Positions 16,671 through 23,840 of a stretch of 64,000 nt of DNA are shown in pieces. The notes under the pieces were generated by a model. That model was not told where the DNA came from. It searched no databases and saw only the letters and a program-made list of their open reading frames with translations. Position 1 is the stretch's first letter. Every line of letters starts with the position of its first letter. Source of the DNA: Salinimicrobium sp049680855 (GTDB taxonomy: Bacteria > Bacteroidota > Bacteroidia > Flavobacteriales > Flavobacteriaceae); contig NZ_JBMPGS010000002.1 of assembly GCF_049680855.1 (NCBI RefSeq), positions 434,001 to 498,000 of the forward strand. Direction: 5' to 3'. The translations under genes and the position numbers were made by a program.

Positions 16671-17431
16671 TCTCCTAGGGTTCAACACCTAATATTACTA
16701 GACTCTCCGTTTTTTATGATATATTGATGGTCTGTATCTAAAAGCTTTTTCTTAGGCATTACGAAATTTTTTGAGCAATTTACAAAATCAAATAAGAAGA
16801 ACAGTAAACATCTACATGTTAAAAAGGCATCAAAACTAAAACGAAGCTACGGCCTCAATAGAACTACTTATTCGTACCTTTTCCCTGTAGGTGTGACAAG
16901 TAAAAGGAGGGGTGATAATTCCTAATATTGATGATTTTAACCAAGTTATAGAGGAAAAAGGGTGGTTCACGTTCAAAGTGCATTCTTAAAAAGGTTGCTT
17001 ATCATCATATCTCACTATTCAGGGTTTATACTATTCCCCCCTCCCTAGTGTCCCCCTCCCTGATCTATCCCTCCCCCCGTCCCCCCTTCCTTCCATTCAA
17101 ATTATTATAATTATATGATTTTTTTAGAATTAACATAGCGTATCCGCTCTTTTGAAGAGGTAAAAAAGAAAACTGGATATTTACTAACTGACTATGTAAA
17201 AAAAATTTCAGATAAAAAATCAGGACAATTTTAAGATGACTAAAGTTTCAGTTAATTCACATACTCCACCCAGCCATCAAAAACTGTATCAAAATTACAG
17301 GTGTATCAAATTAAATCTGTAAGTCATTATAATAACACATGAAAAACGTATTTATATTTATCAAAGAATTATTCGAATACACCAATATTTTATTTTACCT
17401 TAGCATCATTGTTAATTTAAACTCCTCAATA
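16671..17431. other. long divergent spacer of the element, with a C-rich tract
   Basis: About 760 bases between the HEPN-like gene and the small recombinase. It contains the C-rich tract described separately. Two short frames are present: GTG 16912 to TAA 16989 (25 codons, preceded by AGGAGGG), and an open stretch ending at 17233 with no usual start. Neither is a gene I can support. The region must hold promoters for both flanking operons, but I found no clear TAnnTTTG box. Confidence 0.4.
17036..17090 (-). other. G-quadruplex-capable tract (G-rich on the minus strand)
   Basis: The plus strand has seven C-runs of three to six bases in 51 bases (17036-17041, 17043-17045, 17052-17056, 17058-17060, 17069-17071, 17073-17078, 17081-17086), separated by loops of one to eight bases, and then short CC runs. 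Read on the minus strand, this satisfies the usual four-run G-quadruplex pattern more than once. The surrounding element is strongly AT-rich, so the tract stands out. Confidence 0.7.
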
Positions 17432-18055
17432 ATGGAAAGTGCTATAATAGTTGCCCGATGTTCCACCAACGAAAAAAAACAAGATGTACAACGGCAAGTG
17501 CAGGAACTTCAGGAAAAGTACAGTAAACTATATGATATTGTTGAGGTGAAAGCCTACTACCGATCAGGCACAAAAAACCAAATCGATAATAAAGAGATTC
17601 TTAATTTAGTCAAGACCAAGAAAATACAGAACATTATAGTTTCTGAAATTTCCAGATTATCCCGTAGGGTAATACATTTCTTAGAATTCGTTGAGGTCAC
17701 CAATGATTTAAAAGTAAATATAGTAATTGATAACCACGGCCTGAACACCCTCAATAGTGATAATTCCGTCAACCTAATGACGAAAACCATGTTAACTATT
17801 GGGTCGAGCTTCGCAGAAATGGAGTTACAACAGACAATGCAGCGCATGAATAGTGGGCGAAAGAAATATATCAGGGAAGGTGGCAAATTGGGGCGTAAGT
17901 CGGGAACAAAGGAAACTCCTGATGAATATTTAAAGAAACATAAGGATGTGGTTAGAAAGCTTAAAGCAGGAAAGAGTATTAGGGAAACAATGAAGTTAAC
18001 AGAGAAATCCACGGGAACGGTACAAAGGGTTAAAAAACTTCTGAAAACCTCTTAA
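17432..18055 (+). CDS. small serine recombinase (resolvase/invertase family)
   Basis: Resolvase-type recombinase of 207 residues from the ATG at 17432. The frame is open back to an ATG at 17339, but the first 31 residues of that version are hydrophobic and not part of the fold. The catalytic serine is S11 in IIVARCSTNEKKQDVQRQ. EISRLSRRVIHFLEF carries the conserved SRLxR segment, and the E-helix region SSFAEMELQQTMQRMNSGRK follows. A short helix-turn-helix closes the protein (GKSIRETMKLTEKSTGTVQRV). It precedes the large recombinase by 34 bases. It may act in cointegrate resolution or inversion, or assist the large recombinase. Confidence 0.88.
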   Translation: MESAIIVARCSTNEKKQDVQRQVQELQEKYSKLYDIVEVKAYYRSGTKNQIDNKEILNLVKTKKIQNIIVSEISRLSRRVIHFLEFVEVTNDLKVNIVIDNHGLNTLNSDNSVNLMTKTMLTIGSSFAEMELQQTMQRMNSGRKKYIREGGKLGRKSGTKETPDEYLKKHKDVVRKLKAGKSIRETMKLTEKSTGTVQRVKKLLKTS

Positions 18056-18089
18056 AACATATTATATTCACTATCTAAATTCCAATCCA

Positions 18090-19748
18090 ATGTTAGCGAT
18101 CTACACCCGATTAAGTAAAGAAGATGAGGAAAGTACAAGTATTGATAATCAGTTAAGAGAAGGTAAGGAATTTGCCCATCAACAGAACTATAAAGATTAT
18201 AAAATATATAATGAGGGCGAAGGCGTTTCTGGAACTGTAGATATTTCCCAACGCCCCGTATTTAGTGAATTGGTTAATGATATACTTCAAGGAGATTTCA
18301 AGGCTGTATGGTTCAGAAACCAAAACCGATTAGAACGTAATTCCCTTACCTTCCATATATTCTTAGATGCCTGTAAAAAATCGAATACTAAAATATTCCA
18401 TGCAGATCAGGAATTTAACTATAATGACCCTAACCAACTATTAACCAGTAGCATATTATCCAACCTCAACGCATATAGCGCACAATTACAGAGCGTACAG
18501 ACCAAGAAAGTACTGAAAAGTAGAATAGAACAAGGCCTGGCACACGGTATGTTGGCGTATGGTTATGGAAAAGATGCGGACGGCTTTTTAATGATTGATA
18601 ATGATGAAGCCGAAACCGTTAAATTAATATACTCACTATCCCTGAAGGGGCAAGGTTATGATTCTATCGCTAAACACCTCAACAGTAAAGGAATAAAGAC
18701 AAGATATGCCCAGCTGGGTAATGGTGAATACAGACATAAGGATAAATATACAGGAGAAAAAACTGTCTACAAAAAAGCTAATAGTGTATGGTCTGGTAAG
18801 TCGGTAAGTGCAATTATTAAAAATCCCATTTATAAAGGTGAGCGAATTTGGAAGGGTGAAAGTTATAAAGCCCCCGCAATCCTTACCCCTGAATACTGGA
18901 ACCAAGTTAATGATAACCTAACGAACAACAGGAATAATTCAGGTAAAAAGGTTAATCACAAGTACCTACTGAAAGGAATAATGCGTTGTGGTCGTTGTGG
19001 TCGTAATTATTATGGGCGCAGCAGAGTAAACAAAAAAGATCACTACTATCAATGCAGCAGCAAGCGTACACAAAGTTGTGGTAATAGATCAATTAATATC
19101 GATAAAATAGAGGCTTATGTATGGGTTACTTTATTCCTTAACGGTGAAATTGAAAACCAAATAACCCAAGCTTACCAACAGGATAAAAATGTGGATAGAC
19201 TGAATATCTATGAAAATGAATTATCCCTCCTCAACAGACAAATAAAGAGCTATGAAAATAAAATAGATAAAGCTCTTGAACTCATCATTGAAGGAACAAC
19301 CACAAAAAAATTACTCCAACAAAAAATAAAGAGTTATGAAAACTCGATTAAAACAATAGATCAGGAAATTGGTGTGGTTAAGGGAAATATCGAAAAGGTG
19401 AAAAATTCAAAACAGATAATTAAGGATTACGAAAGCGAGTTTTCGAAGCTTACCAAATTAACCACCTTCCCAGAAAAAAAGGAAATAGTTAATAAGTACA
19501 TTAGGGAAATCACTATTACTAGTGATGAGAATAATTGGGTGAATATTGGAATAGAATTCAATATTGATATACCTACCATAGGTGGTTTAATCATTCCTGA
19601 AATGGGAAATGATATAACCCCAGTTAACGGATATACAGAAGATTACACGGAAAAATTAGATGTTATTAACTCCCACAACAACATCGGAAATAGTGTGATG
19701 CGGACTCCTAAAAGGTCGCTGCGCCATCAATCCCACATTTTCCTTTAA
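18090..19748 (+). CDS. large serine recombinase (integrase of the element)
   Basis: A 552-residue site-specific recombinase. The N-terminal resolvase domain has the catalytic serine S9 in AIYTRLSKEDEESTSIDNQ and the RNQNRLERN segment. The recombinase domain covers about 150-275. A zinc ribbon follows (C300, C303, C322, C330), then a coiled coil at about 360-435, as in phiC31- and Bxb1-type integrases. The frame crosses attR: the last 20 residues, after HNNI, are encoded by host comM DNA read antisense. In the circle the frame would instead run 27 residues into the left end. It is the obvious candidate for the integration and excision enzyme. Confidence 0.93.
   Translation: MLAIYTRLSKEDEESTSIDNQLREGKEFAHQQNYKDYKIYNEGEGVSGTVDISQRPVFSELVNDILQGDFKAVWFRNQNRLERNSLTFHIFLDACKKSNTKIFHADQEFNYNDPNQLLTSSILSNLNAYSAQLQSVQTKKVLKSRIEQGLAHGMLAYGYGKDADGFLMIDNDEAETVKLIYSLSLKGQGYDSIAKHLNSKGIKTRYAQLGNGEYRHKDKYTGEKTVYKKANSVWSGKSVSAIIKNPIYKGERIWKGESYKAPAILTPEYWNQVNDNLTNNRNNSGKKVNHKYLLKGIMRCGRCGRNYYGRSRVNKKDHYYQCSSKRTQSCGNRSINIDKIEAYVWVTLFLNGEIENQITQAYQQDKNVDRLNIYENELSLLNRQIKSYENKIDKALELIIEGTTTKKLLQQKIKSYENSIKTIDQEIGVVKGNIEKVKNSKQIIKDYESEFSKLTKLTTFPEKKEIVNKYIREITITSDENNWVNIGIEFNIDIPTIGGLIIPEMGNDITPVNGYTEDYTEKLDVINSHNNIGNSVMRTPKRSLRHQSHIFL
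19681..19685. other. attR core (ACATC)
   Basis: Right junction. Element sequence TTAACTCCCACAACA precedes the core and comM sequence GGAAATAGTGTGATGCGG follows. In the predicted attP the arms carry ACAAC left of the core and GTTGT right of it, as imperfect inverted repeats suited to a serine recombinase. Confidence 0.85.
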
Positions 19749-20522
19749 CCTGCCAACTACACTATGAATTTTGGTAGTTTCAAGTGCTTCATGCAGTGTC
19801 ATAGGTGGCAAAATACTTGGTAACCGCTTAGCCAGCATTGTTTTTCCTGCCCCAGGAGGACCAATTAGAATAATATTATGGCCTCCCGCAGCAGCGATCT
19901 CCATGCAACGCTTGATGCTTTCCTGTCCTTTTACATCTGCAAAGTCATGCTCGGGGTTCTCCAGCTGATTAAAAAATTCCTTTCGGGTGTCAATTACTGT
20001 TTTCTCCAGTTCTTTCCCCTCATCGAAAAATGCCGTTAATTCTCTAATATTTTCAATTCCGTAGACATCGAGTCCACTAACAATCGCCGCTTCCTTTACA
20101 TTTTGCTGTGGAAGAATAAAACCTTTAAAACCTTCCTGTTTAGCTTTTATAGCAATAGGCAACGCACCTTTTATGGGTTGCAGGCTGCCGTCTAGAGAAA
20201 GCTCTCCCATGACAATATATTCTGAAATATCTTCAGCTTTGATTTGTCCTGAAGCAATAAGAATACCCATAGCAAAAGTAAGATCGTATGCAGAACCCTC
20301 TTTTCGAAGATCAGCAGGTGCCATGTTTACAGTAATTTTTTTTCCAGGGAAGTTGTAGCCTACATTCTTTAAGGCTGCGGCAATTCTAAAACTGCTTTCT
20401 TTTACGGCAATATCTGGCAGTCCAACTAAATGGTAGCCAATGCCGGTATCAACATTTACCTCCACGATAATAGTGGTAGCCTCTACTCCAAAAACGGCAC
20501 TTCCGTAAACTTTTACCAGCAT
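19681..20522 (-). pseudogene. comM: comM (yifB), N-terminal fragment, host side of attR
   Basis: N-terminal 281 residues of ComM/YifB: the ChlI-type domain (YHLVGLPDIAVKESSFRIAA, MAPADLRKEGSAYDLTFAMG, GELSLDGSLQPIKGALP), then the AAA+ start with Walker A ILIGPPGAGKTMLAKRLPSI (K227), ending at FRSPHHTISDV. After the junction the frame adds a few element-encoded residues and stops at 19656. Walker B and the sensor regions are in the other fragment at 12250-12951, so neither piece should hydrolyse ATP. The reading frame is otherwise intact, implying recent insertion or ongoing excision. Confidence 0.93.
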
Positions 20523-20590
20523 TAAGTCATAATTTTTTTAAATGTAGTAAAATAAAAATTATTCCACAGCAGCAGTTAGAAAATGAAAAG

Positions 20591-20619
20591 CAAAAAAAAT
20601 CCCGCCAAAAAGCGGGATT
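20591..20619 (-). terminator. intrinsic terminator after the N-acetylglucosamine kinase gene
   Basis: AATCCCGC (20599-20606) pairs with GCGGGATT (20612-20619). On the minus strand the stem is followed by seven or more T residues. It separates the pfkA-gapA-kinase transcript from comM. Confidence 0.85.
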
Positions 20620-20642
20620 AAATAATGCAAAAAAGTAATTAT

Positions 20643-21515
20643 TTACATATTTTCTTGTTTTTCCTGAATGATTTTTTCTTTGTAGAAATTTAATAGTCCA
20701 TCGATTGGTCGTCGTACAAAGTTTCCAATATCAAGATGGTATGGTTTCGCTACATCTTTTATAATATCCTGAGAGAAATAGGCAATGGAACCAATAAAAT
20801 GAACAGGTACATTTTGTGCTTCTTTAAAGCATAAAACGCGATGTTCAATAAAGTTCTTCATCCCTTCCATGATCAACTTATAAAAATAACCGTTCCGCTC
20901 ATTTGTAAAAATAAATTCAGCAAATGAAGCTAAATAAGTGTTTGGATTGTCTCTTTTATAAAGATTCTCCTTAATCACATCTGACGAAAGGTCGTACTGC
21001 TTTTCAAATACTACTGCGAGATCCTGAGGCATTTTCTTGTAATAATAATCACGAATCAGTCTTTTTCCGAAGTAATTTCCACTGGCTTCATCCATAAGAA
21101 TGTATCCCAAAGAATCTACAGCTGTTCTTACATCCTTTCCATCAAAGAAACAACTATTAGAACCCGTTCCCAGGATGCAAACGATACCCGGCTCTGTAGT
21201 CGCCGCATAGGCCGCTGCCACCATATCTTCTTTAACTATAACTTCTGAAGCATTGCCGTAAAATTCTGAAAGGATACGCTTTAGCTCTGCTGTTGGTTTT
21301 GGAGTACCACAACCGGCTCCATAAAAATGAACTTTTTCGACTTTATCTTTAACGTCTAGAAGTTCCTGATTCTCCAAAAGTCTTGCCTGGAGCACTTCAG
21401 ATTTAAATACGGCCGGATTCAACCCTTTAGACCTGGTTTTCAATACCTGATCTCCATTAGAATCAAGTAAAATCCAATCACACTTCGTAGAACCACCGTC
21501 TGCTATTATTATCAT
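20643..21515 (-). CDS. BadF/BadG-family kinase, probable N-acetylglucosamine kinase
   Basis: ASKHA-fold sugar kinase of 290 residues. It starts with the phosphate-1 loop IIADGGSTKCDWILLD and has the phosphate-2 region GIVCILGTGSNSCFFDG, followed by LGYILMDEASGNYFGKRLI, which together are typical of bacterial and eukaryotic N-acetylglucosamine kinases of the BadF/BadG group. The adenosine motif GSIAYFSQDI is near the C-terminus. It follows gapA by 60 bases on the same strand and may share its transcript. GlcNAc phosphorylation would feed peptidoglycan recycling or chitin use; the substrate is inferred from the family. Confidence 0.85.
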   Translation of the reverse strand: MIIIADGGSTKCDWILLDSNGDQVLKTRSKGLNPAVFKSEVLQARLLENQELLDVKDKVEKVHFYGAGCGTPKPTAELKRILSEFYGNASEVIVKEDMVAAAYAATTEPGIVCILGTGSNSCFFDGKDVRTAVDSLGYILMDEASGNYFGKRLIRDYYYKKMPQDLAVVFEKQYDLSSDVIKENLYKRDNPNTYLASFAEFIFTNERNGYFYKLIMEGMKNFIEHRVLCFKEAQNVPVHFIGSIAYFSQDIIKDVAKPYHLDIGNFVRRPIDGLLNFYKEKIIQEKQENM

Positions 21516-21536
21516 TGTAGCTGTTTTATAGAAAAA

Positions 21537-21560
21537 GAACCCCAGATAAAAATCCAGGGT
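21537..21560 (-). terminator. weak hairpin between gapA and the kinase gene
   Basis: On the minus strand ACCCTGGAT and ATCTGGGGT can pair imperfectly and are followed by TCTTTTTC. It may attenuate transcription between gapA and the downstream kinase. Confidence 0.35.
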
Positions 21561-21575
21561 CTTAAGATAAAGAAA

Positions 21576-22577
21576 TTATTTAACTGAAGCTACATGAGCA
21601 GCCATCTCAACCATTTTACTTGAATAACCATATTCGTTGTCATACCATGCGATCAACTTGAAGAAATTATCATTGAGCGCAATTCCTGCTTCGGCATCAA
21701 AGTTACAGGTATGAGCATCGGAAACATAGTCCTGTGAAACTACTGCTTCTTCCGTGTAAGAGATTACTCCTTTAAAATCTCCTTCGGCAGCTTCTTTAAA
21801 AGCTTTTTTGATCTCTTCGTAAGTAGTGTTCTTTTCAGTACGAACAGTAAGGTCTACTACAGATACATCTGCGGTTGGAATTCTAAAAGCCATCCCCGTA
21901 AGTTTTCCTTTTAGTTCAGGAATTACTTTAGTTACCGCGACAGCAGCTCCTGTAGTACTTGGAATGATATTATTTAAAGAACTTCTACCTAATCTATAAT
22001 TCTTTCCTGAAGGTGAATCTACCGTGAACTGCGTAGCTGTAGCAGCGTGAACTGTAGTCATCAAACCTTCGACAAGGCCAAATTTATCATTGATCACTTT
22101 TGCTAGCGGTGCAAGACAGTTTGTAGTACAGGAAGCATTGGAGATTATATTATCATCTGCCGTGATATCCTTATGATTCACACCAAGAACAAACATAGGG
22201 ACATCTTTAGAAGGGGCAGAAATAACCACTTTTTTGGCACCAGCGGTAAGATGTTTTCCTGCAGTTTCCTTCGTAGTGAAGATACCTGTACATTCCATTA
22301 CCACATCAACACCGGCATCATCCCATTTTAATTCTTCCGGATTTTTTTCTGCAGTAACTCTTATAGTTTTTCCATTCACCACAAGATTTCCATTTTCTAC
22401 TTCAACAGAACCTTTAAATTTTCCGTGAACAGAATCATATTTCAACATGTACGCCAGGTGATCTACATCAAGTAAATCGTTAATAGCTACTACTTCAACA
22501 TCTTGTTTTTCAGAAGCTATTCTAAAGGCGATTCTTCCTATTCTTCCAAATCCGTTTATTCCTATTTTAGTACTCAT
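21576..22577 (-). CDS. gapA: glyceraldehyde-3-phosphate dehydrogenase, type I
   Basis: NAD-dependent glycolytic enzyme converting glyceraldehyde 3-phosphate to 1,3-bisphosphoglycerate. The 333 residues are full length. The Rossmann motif INGFGRIGRIAFR is at the N-terminus, the catalytic cysteine is C150 in SNASCTTNCLAPLAK, and the closing WYDNEYGYSSKMVEM is standard. It follows pfkA by 19 bases, so two glycolytic enzymes are probably made from one message. The residue pattern after the first strand (INDLLDVDHLAYMLKYDS) fits the NAD-preferring, catabolic form. Confidence 0.97.
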   Translation of the reverse strand: MSTKIGINGFGRIGRIAFRIASEKQDVEVVAINDLLDVDHLAYMLKYDSVHGKFKGSVEVENGNLVVNGKTIRVTAEKNPEELKWDDAGVDVVMECTGIFTTKETAGKHLTAGAKKVVISAPSKDVPMFVLGVNHKDITADDNIISNASCTTNCLAPLAKVINDKFGLVEGLMTTVHAATATQFTVDSPSGKNYRLGRSSLNNIIPSTTGAAVAVTKVIPELKGKLTGMAFRIPTADVSVVDLTVRTEKNTTYEEIKKAFKEAAEGDFKGVISYTEEAVVSQDYVSDAHTCNFDAEAGIALNDNFFKLIAWYDNEYGYSSKMVEMAAHVASVK

Positions 22578-22596
22578 TTCTACTTTTTTTTAATTG

Positions 22597-23583
22597 TTAT
22601 ACTGTGGTGATGTTAAGCACCCTTCTTAATTCATTATCTATTGGTCTTTGACCTTTTATGGCAACTTCAAAATCTACTGAAGTTACTTTTTTGTCGGTTA
22701 TTCCAATCATTACATTGCTTTCACCTCGCATTAAAGCTTCCACAGCGCCAACTCCCAGTCGGCTGGCCAAAACCCTGTCAAAACAGGAAGGTTTTCCTCC
22801 TCGTTGAATGTGCCCCAATACAGAAACCCGAATATCATAACCAGGCATTTTTTCTCCTATGAACTCTGCAAGTTCAAAAATGTTTTTACCACTTTTCTCT
22901 CCTTCAGCAACGACAATAATACTGGAGGTTTTACCAGACTTTTGGCTATTTTCCAGTGACCTCATCATGCGCTCCACACCCTCATCTTCTTCGGGAATAA
23001 GAATTTCCTCGGCACCAGCTCCCACTCCGCTATTCATCGCAATATCACCAGCATCACGGCCCATGACCTCTACAAGAAAAAGCCTGTCATGTGAACTTGC
23101 CGTATCCCGAATTTTATCAATGGCATCCACCACCGTATTAAGTGCAGTATCATAACCTATGGTATAATCTGTTCCATTGATGTCATTATCAATGGTACCG
23201 GGAATCCCCACTACCGGAAAATTATGTTCTTCATTGAACAAGATGGCACCCGTAAAAGTACCGTCTCCACCAATTACAATTAAAGAATCAATACCCGCAT
23301 TCTTTAAATTATCATACGCTTTTTGTCGGCCTTCTTTGGTAATAAATTCTTTAGACCTGGCAGATTTTAGAAATGTTCCGCCTCTGTTTATTATATTCTT
23401 TACCGATCTTGCAGTGAGTTGTTCCAGATCATTTTCAATTAATCCCTGGTAACCTCTATAGATCCCTATACAGTCTATTTCGTAATAAGCGCAGCCGCGC
23501 ACCACAGCTCTTATTGCGGCATTCATTCCTGGAGAATCCCCTCCCGAGGTCATCACTCCTATTCTTTTAATCTCTTTTGTCAT
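22597..23583 (-). CDS. pfkA: ATP-dependent 6-phosphofructokinase
   Basis: Committing step of glycolysis. The 328 residues match the bacterial PfkA length. ATP-site motifs are GVMTSGGDSPGMNAAIRAVV and IGGDGTFTGA (G105-T109); the catalytic base is D132 in GIPGTIDNDI, and the sugar-phosphate region MGRDAGDIAM is present. The glycines in the GGDGT and PGTIDND regions fit an ATP-using rather than PPi-using enzyme. A TAGCTTTG box at 23589-23596 on the minus strand matches the -7 consensus but lies only a few bases from the ATG. GapA follows 19 bases later. Confidence 0.96.
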   Translation of the reverse strand: MTKEIKRIGVMTSGGDSPGMNAAIRAVVRGCAYYEIDCIGIYRGYQGLIENDLEQLTARSVKNIINRGGTFLKSARSKEFITKEGRQKAYDNLKNAGIDSLIVIGGDGTFTGAILFNEEHNFPVVGIPGTIDNDINGTDYTIGYDTALNTVVDAIDKIRDTASSHDRLFLVEVMGRDAGDIAMNSGVGAGAEEILIPEEDEGVERMMRSLENSQKSGKTSSIIVVAEGEKSGKNIFELAEFIGEKMPGYDIRVSVLGHIQRGGKPSCFDRVLASRLGVGAVEALMRGESNVMIGITDKKVTSVDFEVAIKGQRPIDNELRRVLNITTV

Positions 23584-23660
23584 TGACTCAAAGCTATTTC
23601 AATTAAATAATATAACCTAATTTCCCCAAAGACTAAAACGTTTGCGGTTAATAAATAATA

Positions 23661-23688
23661 AAAAAAGCCTTAAAAAAAGAGCTTTTTT
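23661..23688 (-). terminator. terminator-like hairpin after the GH2 gene
   Basis: AAAAAAGC (23661-23668) pairs with GCTTTTTT (23681-23688); the minus-strand arm ends in a run of T. It lies in the 257-base gap between the GH2 gene and pfkA, which otherwise shows only C-rich patches at 23777-23790 and 23827-23836. Confidence 0.4.
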
Positions 23689-23840
23689 AAAAAAATTATG
23701 ATATTCATCAGTTATTTGATAAATATTCTTTCCATCCAGGGTGTAAAAAGCTTATTCAACCTCTCCCGAAAATTGACCCTCCCTCCTTCCTTAGAATCTA
23801 AAAATCATAAATCTATTTAAACACTACCTCCCCCCCGGAA

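Larger units (their letters stand above)
12947..19685. mobile_element. 6.73-kb integrative element inserted in comM (serine-recombinase type, IME-like)
   Basis: Bounded by the 5-bp direct repeat ACATC (12947-12951 and 19681-19685); the repeat-to-repeat distance is 6,734 bp. Contents in order: a 90-residue protein (+), a Rep_trans-like initiator (+), a membrane/coiled-coil protein (-), a HEPN-like protein (-), a C-rich tract, a small serine recombinase (+) and a large serine recombinase (+). No type IV secretion or coupling-protein genes are present. Genes of the element are more AT-rich than the host genes around them. Serine recombinase plus Rep/relaxase-like protein without transfer genes suggests an integrative and mobilizable element; mobility itself is inferred. 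Confidence 0.9.

Noticed and set aside
16912..16989. 25-codon frame starting GTG after AGGAGGG
   Set aside because: Too short and without a recognised relative. It may be a gene remnant or a leader peptide.
17143..17235. Open stretch encoding SFEEVKKKTGYLLTDYVKK
   Set aside because: Composition looks protein-like, but there is no start codon and no family match; possibly a decayed gene end.
20643..21515. Benzoyl-CoA reductase activase (BadF/BadG) reading of the kinase
   Set aside because: It lacks the cysteines that bind the cluster in activases and has the N-acetylglucosamine-kinase pattern instead.
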